A stretch of DNA of 64,000 nucleotides from Paramecium tetraurelia (lineage: Eukaryota; Ciliophora; Oligohymenophorea; Peniculida; Parameciidae), in the NCBI RefSeq assembly GCF_000165425.1, contig NW_001799277.1:124001-188000 (forward strand), in the 5' to 3' direction. This document shows positions 23,674-35,369 of this stretch, one piece after another. The notes beneath the pieces were generated by a model. It saw only the letters and a list, made by a program, of their open reading frames with translations, was not told where the DNA came from and did not search any database. The translations under genes were made by a program, and so were the position numbers. The stretch's first letter is position 1; each line of letters starts with the position of its first letter.

Positions 23674-25878
23674 ATGTTATAATAGAATTAGCCGATATAA
23701 ATAGAGATCAATAAGATAATAGATGCACCTACAAATTAATATCCGAAGAGATAGTTTATTATAGAAGGTCTTTTGGCCACAGGAAGGAACAGTGAAGTAT
23801 TCATAGCAAAACCTGTGTAGTGGGGTGTATATTAAAATAATGTTGCTTTAAAAATTCATTATTCATATAAAGTTGAAGTTAAATAATTATACTAAAAAGT
23901 AATCGAACATTAGAATAAGTTTGAAATTTAAAATAACTAAAATGATAATCAATCAAATTTTATTAGAATATATGATTATTTTGAGTATTTTGAATATTTA
24001 GTTTCAGTAATGGAGATAGGATAGAATGACTTAAAGAGTTATTTGAAGAAATATTAAAATCTAGCATTTTAATAGAAGTAATTGATATGCAAATAGGTAA
24101 AATTAAAATTAATTATTAGATATTATAATCAATTATATTCTTTCATTCTTTGAATCTGATTCATAAAGATATTTCACTTGATTGCTATCTAATGGTTGGT
24201 CTATCAGTTAAATTAATTAATTTTGGATCTGCATTCGAAAAAGATGATTTTACAGCATTCAATAAAGATGATGTAATAGTTAATCACGTATTTAAACCAC
24301 CTGAAACTTACAATCATGAATACACTGCAGCAGCGGATGTTTGGTCGTTGGCTTGTATTTTTTATGAAGTTATGAGAGGATCATCGATATTTTTGGGTAT
24401 TAAAAATTATTTATATTTAATTAGGCAGCAAAAATTTTGCAGAATTAAACCGACTTAAAATAAGTTAACCTTATATTTCAGAGAAAATAGATGAGTTATA
24501 AATAACTGAGGAGTGGAAATAAACAATGAAAAAAATGTTTTTTCCACAACCAAATTTAAGGATTACTCCAAAGGAAGCCATGGAACAATTATCGAAAAAA
24601 TCTTCAGCTTTTATCATTTAAAAAATTTAATAGCCTAATTTTGTGGCACAATAATAATATCCTATTGCTTTATAATCTTAAAATTTCTTTAGATAAATTA
24701 ATTAAGAATTTTAATAAACCTAAGTGTAATCATCAATATTTTTATAAATTAATGCAATGATTACAACTTTAGATTAGCCCAACACTATCAATTAATTATT
24801 ACAATAAACAGAATAATCAAAGAAATTGTTAGAATCTTTAAAAGATAAAATCTAATAAATGTAAAATTAATTAGAAAATAATACTACCTCTTTATAACCA
24901 AAGCTTAGTTTTGATACTACCATATAAAATCAAAAATATTAATAAAAAAAAAAAGAATTTCCTCCTGCTATTTAATAGAGTTTAGATGAAATAAAGAAAA
25001 GATGTTTAGATATAGAAGAATAATGTATTTCGAATTCAGAAGAGGCAGAACTAAATTAAAATTTATAAAAAATAAATGAAGAATTTCAAATTCTCAAAAA
25101 TGTTACCTAAAATTTAGATAAAATACAAAAAGAATATTTAAAATTATGTAAATAAGTCGATCAGTTAAAAGAAGAACAGAAAGTAATTTTGAAATCGAAG
25201 ATTTTAGATGAAGAATTAAAGTAACTATATAGTGAAAATTACAAGCAACTTGATGTTTCTACTCTGAAGAAAGAAGTTGAAAAAAATTCAAAATTCATTT
25301 TCAATTTAGAATAATCCATTTATACAATTAATTATTTAGAAGTTTAGAAACAAAATTAACAAAATAAAATCGATAATTTAAATTAATTGATCTCAACATA
25401 AGCTCTTCTAGAGAATGAGGTTAAGATATAAAGAGATGAATTATTAGAGCTAAAATGCAAACAAAAGTAACAAGAGTTTTTGAACCTTGAAATTTAGAAT
25501 AATAAGAAAGCAATACAACAACTCAAATAATAAGGTTAATAATTAACAGATGTTCAAAAATAATTTGAGGAATCTTAGAGAGAAATTGAAAACCATAGAT
25601 CGTAGTTATCATAATTACGTAATCTGGAATTTGAAATAAAAAACAATAAAGATTAAGTTAAATAAATGAAAAGTAAAATCAATTAATTACCTGCATTGTA
25701 GAATGAAGCAGATAAATTAAATAAGGAGATAATATCATTAGAAAGAGATTATAAAAAATTATAAGAGACTGAAGAAAAAATAGGCAACCTGGTTGAATAA
25801 AAACAGTAATTAAAGGAACAAAACAATCAAAAGTCCGAAGAAATAAAAATATTAGAATAAAAATTAAATTAGTTTTGA
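23674..25878 (+). CDS. Protein-kinase-like domain (NFG variant) fused to long coiled coil, 717 aa
   Basis: Introns of 23 nt (about 24096-24118) and 28 nt (about 24397-24424) give 718 codons. Residues 25-280 form a kinase-like domain: GLLATGRNSEVFIA (glycine loop), VALKIH (VAIK lysine), IHKDISLDCYLM in place of HRDLKxxN, LINFGSAF in place of DFG, and FKPPE in place of APE. The missing Asp of DFG and missing Asn of the catalytic loop predict weak or no phosphotransfer. From about residue 330 to the end the protein is E/K/Q-rich coiled coil. It could act as a scaffold or regulated pseudokinase. The start ATG is the first in frame after non-coding sequence. Confidence 0.85.
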
Positions 25879-25961
25879 AAGAAAAGATCAAAAGGGAGAA
25901 ATATAATTATTTTTGTAATTAATAATAAAATAAATATAAATTTTCAATATTATCTTTAAAA

Positions 25962-27597
25962 ATGATTGATTTAATTGAATAATATAGAACAGAAGATATT
26001 CAGCGGTTGTCATAATTGTTTAGTAAGCCAATCACTTAAAGACTGATGGAAGATTATTATAAACAGAATGAAAAAGCCATTGAATTTTATTAAGAGTAAA
26101 ATAGGTTGTATGTAAAAATTGAAGGAATGCAAGAATGTGGAGTTCAACCAAAGGAATTGATTGAGTTATAAATGAGGAATGAAGAGTTGGAAAGATAAAA
26201 TAGAGATTTATACACAGAAGTCTAAGAAACATCTAAGTAATTAAGGCACTTGAAAGAATAGAGCGAATTATAATAATAATGCATAAAGAATCTAGAGGGG
26301 GAAAAATTGGAATCATAAAATAAGATTTAAAAACTTGAAGACATTCTAGAGCAAAAGAATAAAGATATAAGAGAAATTGTTGAGAGTAGAGATAAATTAC
26401 TTGTAGATATCGAATAATTAACAATTGTGAGAAGTTAATTAGAAGAGATGATGTTGAGAGAGAAAATGAAGATCCTAGAATAATTGAATGAAATAAATGA
26501 ATTGAATGAAAGTGTATAAAGATAAAAAAGAGTATTAGAACAGGATCAGGATAGATTTAACAAATAATACAAAGATATTTAGACTTAAGGTAAATTTTAA
26601 ACTTTAGCTCCTTTGGCAACAGAATAATAATTAGCAAAGAATGCATTCTTAGATGATATACCTTAAATGGTAGTCAGAAGGTTGAATAAGTTCCACAATG
26701 TAGAAATTTATGCTATTGCTTAAAATTTAAATGGAACTTTGATTGCTACTTGTGGAGGAGATAGAACAATTAGATTATACGATCCCTTTAATTTAACTTA
26801 GGTTTCATAATATTAGACATCTTCTGATGAAGTTTTTACAAGTGTAGAGTTCTCTCCATCTTAAGATTGTATTTTGGTATCTTCAACAGATAATTCCTGT
26901 TAATTATTTTATTTGTAATAGTGGAAATAGAAGATGAGAGGAAGTGGACATGTGGATTAGGTCACTTGCTCAACATTTTTGGGTGGAGACAAAGATTCCT
27001 GTGTTTCAGGATCTAAAGACAGATAAATAAAATTATGGAATATTAATAATTCATTTTGTACAAGAACTCTGTCAACTGGAAGTCAAGTGTTATCAATCAT
27101 TAGTGAACATAATGTACCTGTTATTATTTCAGGACACAGGGATGGATCTATCAGAGGATATTCATTAAAAAGTGATCCAAAGCCAATTTTTTAAGAGAAA
27201 TCCTTTTTTGATGATTCGGTCACTTCTTTGTGCATATCGCAAGATAATCATACATTGTTATGTTGTTCGAAGGAAGGTTACTATATTAAGTCTTATGATT
27301 TGAGAATGAATAAATTATTGAAGACTTATGAACATGATAAGTACATGAATAGTCATGATCATAACATGATCACATTTGGACCAGATGAGAAATATATTAT
27401 TGCTGGAAATTGTAATCACATTAATTTTATATAACATAGCTGATAGCAGTCTGATTTCTTGGAATATTAATGGTAGATTTCACAAGTAGTTAACAAAGGG
27501 TTAACATGAAGGAGTTGTTCTAAGTGTATCATTTCATCCTGTTTCTGGATAAATGTATTCTGCAGATACTCGTGGGAACTTAGTAATTTGGAAATGA
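25962..27597 (+). CDS. ATG16: ATG16-like protein: coiled coil plus WD40 propeller, 535 aa
   Basis: One 28-nt intron (27412-27439) leaves 536 codons. Residues 1-215 are N-terminal helix and coiled coil (RLMEDYYKQNEKAIEFYQ, then LEEMMLREKMKILEQLNEI). From about residue 235 a WD40 propeller begins (IYAIAQNLNGTLIATCGGDR, SVEFSPSQDCILVSSTDNSC, SGSKDRQIKLWNI, ending NLVIWK). This is the ATG16/ATG16L architecture, where the coiled coil binds ATG5-ATG12 and directs ATG8 lipidation on autophagosomes. The WD part is typical of the longer animal and protist forms. The start ATG leads directly into the helical region. The orthology call rests on architecture and the propeller, not a search. Confidence 0.8.
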
Positions 27598-27650
27598 TAA
27601 TATATGTTGTTATGTATGTCATTTTAAATATTTAATTATATATATAATTG

Positions 27651-28338
27651 TCAAATTTTCACCTTCTTATTGATCGAGTCTCCAGCAATCCACGTTTGTA
27701 TTTACTTTTAACATTTAAGAAATGCTTCGTATTCAATGTAGTCTACTATGATTTAATATTTTTCTCCTTCTATTTCAACGAATGCATTTGGAGATGTATT
27801 CTAAATCATATGCACTATCAGTCCAATTTGTTCAGGTGCCAATTGTTTGAGATTATTCGAAAATTCAACTTTATCATTGTAACTCACTTAATCTTAAGGT
27901 TCCTCCTAGAATACATCTGCTCCTGCATCTTTATATTTAGGCACCAATTGTGGCAGATTCACAAGAGGTAAATAGTTTCTAACATTTTTCTTAAACAATC
28001 TCTCTAATTTCTCTGCCAACTTAGTAATCCACTTTATTATTTGTAATAATATATACGCTCTATGAACCATTATACAATTTGCAATTATCCCAAATTAATT
28101 GGATATCATCCAAACATTCTTCCACTGTTTTGTATGTGTTGCTATTTAATTTCCTTTAAACAGTGCCAAGATCCATAGGCTTTTTAACAATAGTAATATA
28201 GTCATGTAAATTTAATGCTTTGTAATCTACAGGTTGTCTGAATTCCACACTGTCATTTGAGTCTAGTAATTATTGAACTATTTAATTTAAACGCCTTTAT
28301 TCTTCTTTATTGAGTGGTGTTTGTGTTGTTTTCATCAT
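27651..28338 (-). CDS. Small BET-type protein: one bromodomain plus NET domain, 220 aa
   Basis: One 25-nt intron leaves 221 codons. Residues 10-115 form a bromodomain: FRQPVDYKALNLHDYITIVK, KPMDLGTVQRKLNSNTYKTV and DDIQLIWDNCKLYNG, including the acetyl-lysine-binding Asn in NCKLYNG. Residues from about 160 match the extra-terminal (NET) fold: LAPEQIGLIVHMIQNTSP and EIEGEKYQIIVDYIEYE. BET proteins read acetylated histones and recruit transcription complexes through NET. Most BET proteins have two bromodomains and are longer, but single-bromodomain forms occur in plants and protists. Two ATGs overlap at the start (28338, 28335). Nuclear location expected. Confidence 0.9.
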
Positions 28339-28802
28339 AAATAATTTAATATATACTTAATTTTAAGAGGGAAAATAGAATTGCTTCATAATTTAGAAAT
28401 GATCATTTTTAATATTACTACATATATTAGAACTCATAAGTTAGGACTTTCTAATGGTTATCTAATTTTATCTGCTTATACAGTCAACCAAAATTATGTT
28501 ATAATTTATATCTGGGTATAAAAAATATTTGAATGATTAACTATTATCACTTTTGCTCAGAGTCTTTTCTGTGTCAGCGAATTATGTTGTATGAATACTT
28601 TCTAAGTCAAATATTCATATAATCTTAAACTAATATGTCTTTAAACATAGATTTCCTTTTAAAATTATGGAATTATTATATATGCTTTAAAGTATGTTAT
28701 TCAAAAGATTGTAAAATTGTTTGGATCTATTTTCATCTCAATGCAAAATTCAATTAGATTATCATGAAACTAAAATTTCTAACAAGTTCTAAATATTGAT
28801 TA
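28339..28802. other. Intergenic region
   Basis: 464 bp upstream of the bromodomain gene; AT-rich, no coding signal or repeat seen on either strand. Confidence 0.45.
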
Positions 28803-29207
28803 TCAATCTTAAAACTAGTACTTTTTTTTATATACTAACCCCTAATTTGAGAAATATTGAGAATTACTCTCATACGAATTGGAATAACCTAAATCGTATT
28901 TGATAATTGAATTTCCAAATCAACATCATACTTTGCATCAAAAAATGGTGATTTAAAGAAAAGTCTTCTAAATCTGTTTAATGGATTATTATCTTATTAT
29001 CTACCTGAAAAATTACTCATGTCACACTTTATTGTGGGATTAGCACCTTTTGATGTAATTTATTTCTGATGCATTTAATGTATCACACAATAATTTGTTA
29101 TTGAAAATGTATCCATCTCTTATCCATTTTAGGATATAAATGAATAGAATTAATTCTATTTTACTTTTAAGATTGCTTATAGCCCATAATTTTGGAGAGG
29201 GATTCAT
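28803..29207 (-). CDS. Candidate small gene, uncharacterised
   Basis: The frame starting at the ATG at 29207 reads MNPSPKLWAISNLKSKIELI and then RDGYIFNNKLLCDTLNASEI, which looks like real protein. Introns of 23 and 34 nt would carry it to TGA at 28803-28805 with about 115 codons. An alternative frame over 28860-29110 is also open and contains DVDLEIQLSNTIQVIPIRM. The two cannot both be right. No family recognised. Confidence 0.35.
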
Positions 29208-29311
29208 AGTGTTATCGAATAAATATTTAAGTTTAATTTAATTAAAATTTATTCTAATTATTGAAAAGGAGTGTGAACAATATAATAATTATAAGAAAAT
29301 TTATTATTGTA

Positions 29312-30153
29312 ATGTATTATTACAATTAAAGAATACCAGTTCCGTTACAGAGAATAGAATTCAAACACATTCTTTCAGGTTTACAGAAGCATTCACAAAG
29401 CTAGGATGAAATAAATTAGAAGCCTTTAGCAACTAGAAAGTATTGATCAATAAGCATATAAGAAGAAACATAAAAAAACCTGAAGTAAAATTCTTATAGG
29501 ACTTATAAAGAAATGAGAAACAGGATCAACTAGCATTATAAACGACGGACATAATGTGGGATGATCGAATTATATAGAAATTGGAGAAATTAAAAAAGCA
29601 ACCTAATGAATTCTTTGAAAAGGTTCCGAAAGATCCTATTACCTTAATGAATTCATCTAAAATAAATAAATTCTTTGAAATAAGAATATTGGCATAATCA
29701 AAAGAAGATGTTTCAAAAGCTTCAAGAGAATCTTAAAGATAATTAAATCAAATTTAAGAGGTGGCAGTTAAGGAGCTATTGAATAAGTATCCCCATTAAT
29801 TTAACTTTACGTCATCAGCAGATGCAAGAAAGAAAAAGGAGGTGTTGGACACAAAGGATAAATATATGAAATTATTCTTTGTGAGAAATTGTTCGACGAG
29901 TATGAGTAAATCAAAAGCCAATAATAAACATTTACATAATAGTGATGACTAATAGAAATATATGGATAATATCGAATAAATATAGGAGAGACAGAAATTA
30001 AAAAGCAATTTGTCATTTTGCACATGGAACAAATTGCAGGAATTAGAATGTCCAGGTTACTGTTCTTTTATAAAACAACTAGCAGTTAAAAATAAATTGT
30101 AACAGAGTTGTTCTTAATAGAAAATTGACTCGTATAACTTAGTAAATGATTGA
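29312..30153 (+). CDS. Basic coiled-coil orphan, 272 aa
   Basis: The frame opens at ATG 29312; a 23-nt intron (29440-29462, ending in AAG) restores frame and leaves 273 codons. The product is Lys/Gln/Ser-rich with helical parts (QRNEKQDQLALQTTDIMWDD; QKLEKLKKQPNEFFEKVPKD), and a Cys-containing end (ELECPGYCSFIKQLAVKN). No membrane segment or catalytic motif. Family unknown; composition fits a cytoskeletal or basal-body component but this is only inference. It lies 55 bp before the B-box/kelch-like gene on the same strand. Confidence 0.7.
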
Positions 30154-30208
30154 TGGAATATATGTCAATATAATTATTTTTGTTAATTTTATAATAAATT
30201 TTATATTA

Positions 30209-31999
30209 ATGGAAGAGAAGTGCAAATTACATTAGAAAGACATCACTCATATGTACATATATTTATAAAAGAGATAGTTGCATACATCCTGATTGTTTTA
30301 AATATAAAAGATTGTGTCCCGATTGCATAGTGAATCACGAAAGCAGACATAAGAAGAATTAAATATATTAGAATAGCCAGTTCACAATAACAATATAGGA
30401 ATGTAAATAATAGGTAGAGAAGAATTTGAATACTGTGAAGGAAGAGCTTGAATTAGCAGAGAATAGGGCTGCAAATGCATTAATAACATCAGTGAATAGC
30501 AACATTGATGAAATCATCTTAGAAATAGAATCAATAAGACAATAGATTCATAAATTGTTTGACAAATACATTCAAGGATTGAGGGATAAATTTGAATATA
30601 AAGTAAAGCAGAGTATTCATGCTTTGTATGATATAATCTAAGGTTAATTGACACAGATTAGACAATTTTAGAATGATATCAATTCAATTGATACTCAAAA
30701 GAAAGTGATGTCTACAGATTTGGATTACTAAGTGTAATATCAGAAGAATAGATTGGAATCTCTTATTTATTAAAGAGCCAATCAGAAGTTCTATGGTAGA
30801 ATAGATGACGATGTGGCCTTACATTTTATTGGAGTGATTTAGAAAGAGTTAGAATAATTAGTTATATATGAGAAAAACAAGTTAAGTTCATAAATTGAGA
30901 GCCTTAATCAAATGACTATTAAGGCACAATAAACCAAATAAAAATCAATTAAGAATTTTCAAAAGTTTTTAAGTTATGCCCCTGAGAAACTAGATGAAAT
31001 GAAAAATACAATGTAGGGTCCTTAAGAATATTCATTCTATAGATCATGGTTGCATTATTTCGAGCCTGGAACCAAATTCTTATATTATTTAGATTTGAAA
31101 CAACAAAATCCACAAATCACAAAAATTGAATTAGAAATCAATTTTCTTATCACTTAAGGAAGCAGGTCTATTTTAGCTTCAGATGGTCAAATATATTATT
31201 TTTCAGGATATGATAATGGGTTTAATGAGGATGAAAATAAGACAATTTACTAATATGATCATCCATAATTAACCTTCATCAAAAAGAGTAGAATGTATAC
31301 TCTAAGAAAGAACTTTTCGTTATCTTGTACAGTTGATAAAGATATATTTATTATTGGAGGTTAAAATTATAAAGAAGGGTGTTTGGCAAAATGTGAAAAA
31401 TATAATATAAATACAAATCAAATTACATTAATTAAGTACAATTTAATAAATCATTTTAAGTCATCTAACAGAATTGTCAACATTGCATTCATCATGTACA
31501 TATAATAATAAATTGATTGTTAAGTTTGGTGGGTTGATTGCCAATACTGAAGGAGAAGACCTAAAAAAATAATGTTCAGGATTGTTAGAATTATACTTTA
31601 TAGAATAAGATTGTTGGGAGAGGGTTGAGAACACTACAAATCATACTTAATATCCACTGCATACTATCTTATCTACTTCCATATAAATACTTAATTCTAA
31701 TATGATATATATATTTGGTGGACAAATATTATAAAAATAATCATTTCAAACAGTAAATCAAGGGTTTATGATTCAGATAGAGGAAGAAGAAGAATTTGAT
31801 TAAGATTAAATAAGTATTTTAATGTATTATTCCTTTAGAATTTTAACCAAAATTATATTATTAACTGTAACATCCCATTCCACAATAAGCGCACTTTTTA
31901 ACACAACCGATTTACTATTCTAACAAAATCATGTGTCTTTTGAAGGATGGCTAAATCATTAGGTCTTGTTATGAAAAAAATAAATGGAAATCATTTTGA
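30209..31999 (+). CDS. B-box zinc finger, coiled coil and kelch-like repeats, 573 aa
   Basis: Three introns (19, 25 and 25 nt, two ending in AAG) leave 574 codons. The N-terminus has spaced Cys/His (CKLHQKD...SCIHPDC...CPDCIVNHESRH) typical of a B-box zinc finger. It is followed by a coiled coil to about residue 260, then kelch-type beta blades with paired Gly (FIIGGQN, LIVKFGGL, MIYIFGGQI). B-box/coiled-coil/kelch proteins act as scaffolds or ubiquitin-ligase-type adaptors; no RING is visible before the B-box, so ligase activity is not supported. This arrangement is common in ciliates. Confidence 0.82.
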
Positions 32000-32868
32000 T
32001 AATTTGAGGTATTTATTTTATTAATAAATAATATTTAAATTGTTTTTAACATCTATACAAATTAATGAAATAAAAGATATTAACATCTAAACCTTTTGAT
32101 GTATGAATTATTACTCATTATCATAATTCAATATTAAATTTAAGACTCATAATTCCTCGATCTCTTTATTTCATCTATCTATTATTTTCAAAGAAGAATT
32201 AATCATATACGATAATTTTAAGGATGCTCATTATTGTATTTTGAAGAGAATTAAGATAAAATATAAAAAAATTGGAACATCCTTGATTTCAAAGTTGCTA
32301 ACTAAAATTATATTTTAAGATGAAAATTAATATGCACCTTTTGCAAGAAAAAGATTATTATTAAAAATAGTAAATTAAATAGAATAATTTAGAAAGTATA
32401 AAATGATTAGTTAAGCTAAATATTCATATTTATTATCTAATTTCAGCATTTATTCATGCCAATTTAATCTATTTGGGAAATATTATGAATTAGACTAAAT
32501 ATGATGAACTAAACTTGAAACAAGTCTTGTGAGAAGGAACAAATAAATAATTATCAATTATCGTATTATCAACTAAAATTAAATGATTTTAGAATATTTA
32601 AACATTAATCATTAATAATGAATTATCTTTATTATATATTTTCTATATCTGATCTAATGAAATTACTCATCTTCAAAATAGGTTTATTATTTTTGAGAAT
32701 GAAAGAGACTATGATATAAGTAACCCCTCATATTAATTTCAGTTGTCAATATTAATAGTTTGAATCCTCAGATAAGGATATTTTGAGATGTCTAATATGA
32801 TAATTTGATTCTAGCATACAGCACCCCTATTTTAATAAAAAGCTATATATTAATTAACATAAATTATA
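32000..32868. other. Intergenic region
   Basis: About 870 bp. One ATG-initiated TGA-free run of about 85 codons (32101-32320, +) is present but has no recognisable sequence and is within chance expectation. Otherwise AT-rich without features. Confidence 0.45.
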
Positions 32869-33397
32869 ATGTTGTAGATATTTGATATTAGTGGACCAAC
32901 CAAACCAAAAAATGATAATGAAAGTCTCTTTCCTTCGCTCTCATATAAGGAAAGATTAATGGGATTTGCATTCTGTTCTGTTTTAGGTAAGGAATGTAAT
33001 TTATAGATAAGGATACTTTATCTAAATATTAAGTTTTGGATCTTTTATAGGAATTTTGGGTGGAAGTCCAAATAAATTTGCACTTACTTATAGTTTAGGA
33101 AATATTTTAGCATTGTTTGGGTAATTCTGAATATTATTTATTAATAGAACAGCCTTTCTTATAGGATTCAAGAAATAATTTGAAAATATGATAGACAAAG
33201 AAAGAAAGCTAACATCTATTATCTTTGCTTCTTCTTTAGTAATGATCTTTCTTTCAGTTTATTTGTTTAAATCAAAACTTCTGGTTTTGATCTTTTTAGT
33301 GGCTGAATTCTGTTCATATACATGGTATGTGGCCAGTTACATTCCATTTGCAAGAGACTGCATCAAAGGATGTTTAAGAAACATAATAAAAGCATGA
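32869..33397 (+). CDS. SFT2-family vesicle transport membrane protein, 158 aa
   Basis: Introns of 25 nt (32987-33011, ending in AAG) and 27 nt (33121-33147) give 159 codons. The protein has four hydrophobic segments: LMGFAFCSVLGYFIQILSF, KFALTYSLGNILALFGTAFL, SIIFASSLVMIFLSVYLF and LLVLIFLVAEFCSYTWYVAS. It also has the SFT2 signatures SYKERLMGFA and YIPFARDCIKGC. SFT2 proteins act in retrograde endosome-to-Golgi traffic with the fusion machinery. Length matches the family (about 160-215 residues). The AAG-ending intron is needed to keep the first membrane segment in frame. Confidence 0.9.
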
Positions 33398-33791
33398 TTT
33401 ATCATACATTTGAATTTATTGTAATACTTAATTTCATTATTCTGTAAAATGATGTATAATATATATATATTTTCTTTGCTGATAATTTATAATATTTCCA
33501 ATGATTTTAGATATGATAGGAAATTTATCAATGATATCTATTCTCAATATTAAGAATTTACTTGAAAAACCTACACTTCTATTAATTCATTATAATGAAA
33601 ATAATCAAACTATCTGAATTAATTCATAACATTGAATGCTTAGTTTAAAGTCATTCTTTTGATTATATACATTTCGAGCCATATATCTTAAATATTGTTA
33701 ATATATTGTCATTTGTAGGATCTAAATAATATATTTGTCACGTATTCTAATATATATACAGAAATAAATTTATTTTACAAAATATCATTAA
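33398..33791. other. Intergenic region
   Basis: 394 bp, AT-rich, including a short (TA)n run near 33458-33470. No gene seen; promoter of the SF-assemblin gene is expected at the right end. Confidence 0.5.
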
Positions 33792-34681
33792 ATGTTATTG
33801 TCAACTTCGAAGCTATCAACATCAAAACTTCAAAGATCATAATTGTCAAGTCCATAAAGATCAAACGTTAATTATTTGAGTCAAGATCTTGATTCACCAT
33901 CTAGATAAAGAATTAAACTTCTTTCTGATAAATGGAATCACATCTAGAATGGAATAGACAAGGATAAATTGGAGAAGAGGGAAGTTTTGGAGGAAAGAAT
34001 CAAAATTATTGAAGATGTTTTATCCTCTGAAAAACCAAAAGACGAGTAGAGATTCAAAGTTTTGAAGGATTCAGTCCTCAAATTATAAGATTATGCCCAT
34101 AACCAAAAGGGAGAAAGAGAAGTATTAATACACTTGTAGCCTTTAGGCTTTCGATGATAAGAAAGAGAGGGACTTTAAAACTCTATCGGACAATATAGCT
34201 TTATCATTTGATTAGGAAAGGAATATTAGAGGGTAAGGAGAAACTAAATTGCAAAAACAAATTGATGAGAGATTCACTTAGATCACATTGACAATAACTA
34301 GAAATAGCCATTAATACGAAGACAGAAGTTAAGTTAAGATTGCAGAAGTGCTTTAATAAATATAATTGGTTAAAAATTAATTGGATTAAGAGAGAAGATC
34401 TAGGTATTTAAATTAGGTTGTATATCTTTAGAGAAGAATCATCAGAGAGTTTGGGTGATCAAATTGATTAAGAAATCAATAAGTTCTCAGATCAATTGTT
34501 GATTGAGAAGAAAGTTAGAGAAGAGACTTAGGGAAAGATCTTCAGAATGATAGAAGATGTGCATGGCAAATTATAATAAGACATCAACTTTGAGAGAAGG
34601 GAAAGAGAAAGTACCACTGAGGCACTGTTGAAACTATTGGAAGATGCTTGCATCTAAATTGATAAGAATTTTAGATATTGA
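33792..34681 (+). CDS. SF-assemblin (striated fibre protein), 278 aa
   Basis: Introns of 25 and 28 nt leave 279 codons. A Ser/Gln-rich head (MLLSTSKLSTSKLQRSQLSS) precedes a long charged coiled coil. The C-terminal signature reads KIFRMIEDVHGKLQQDINFE and then RREREST with TEALLKLLEDAC. This head plus coiled-coil rod with the R-E-x3-E-x2-L-L-x-LLE end is diagnostic of SF-assemblin/beta-giardin. In Paramecium these proteins build the kinetodesmal (striated rootlet) fibres attached to basal bodies, and the family is large. No signal or membrane segment. Strong assignment. Confidence 0.93.
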
Positions 34682-34783
34682 TCATATGATATCAGTATTA
34701 ATATAAGATTTTATAAATTCTAATTATGTCTCTGAAATTATTATTAGATAATTAAAATGTATATATTGATAATGACCAAATAA

Positions 34784-35277
34784 TCATGCCTACTCTTATC
34801 CAACTTGGAGTTCTAGTTCTGCGATTCTTCTTTAAAGACCAAGTAGTTATTATTGGAGGGCAGTTTTTTCTCCTTTAAGAGCAGTAATTTATTATTATAA
34901 TCTAGAATTCTCTGCTTTTTAATGGGCAAAATGTCTACTTTATTAAATTAGAATACCGTTTCATTTCCTCTTCGATTCTCATTAATTCATTAGTTAATGT
35001 TTTTTTGACATCTTGGGTTTTCATACTTAAAACAGATTCAAGTGTGTCTTTCTCGGATTTTAATATCTAGACTTCTTTCTTATGGAAGTTCATCTCATCT
35101 TAAATGCCTTTTATTGTTTCCTATTATTATATATTGTATCAGTTTCATTACTTCCAAACTCATTAGTTTCCCTTTCAAGGATGCTGGATTTTGAGATCCT
35201 GCAAAACTCTATCCAGTCTATCCCATATCATTACCCTTTGAGAGTGTGTTACCAGCTTATTTAAATGTGTTGCTCAT
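34784..35277 (-). CDS. Short coiled-coil protein, 147 aa
   Basis: Two introns (31 nt and 19 nt, the latter ending in AAG) give 148 codons. After a polar head (MSNTFKQAGNTLSKGNDMG) the protein is one continuous coiled coil, very regular near the end: MRIEEEMKRRHFAHQKAENS, RLQQQITALKGEKTALQQQL, LGLQRRIAELELQVGQEQA. Size and style resemble small axonemal coiled-coil proteins, but I cannot name the family. Its stop faces the SF-assemblin stop (102 bp apart), so the two genes converge. Confidence 0.75.
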
Positions 35278-35369
35278 TTTAGAGATGTAAAATTTTAATT
35301 ATTTAAGAAAATTATATAAACTTATGAAAGAACATTATATTTTTTATATTTGATAAATATATATGGGTT

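Noticed and set aside
32101-32320. 85-codon open frame in an intergenic gap
   Set aside because: With TGA as the only stop and this base composition, runs of this size are expected by chance and the sequence has no motif.
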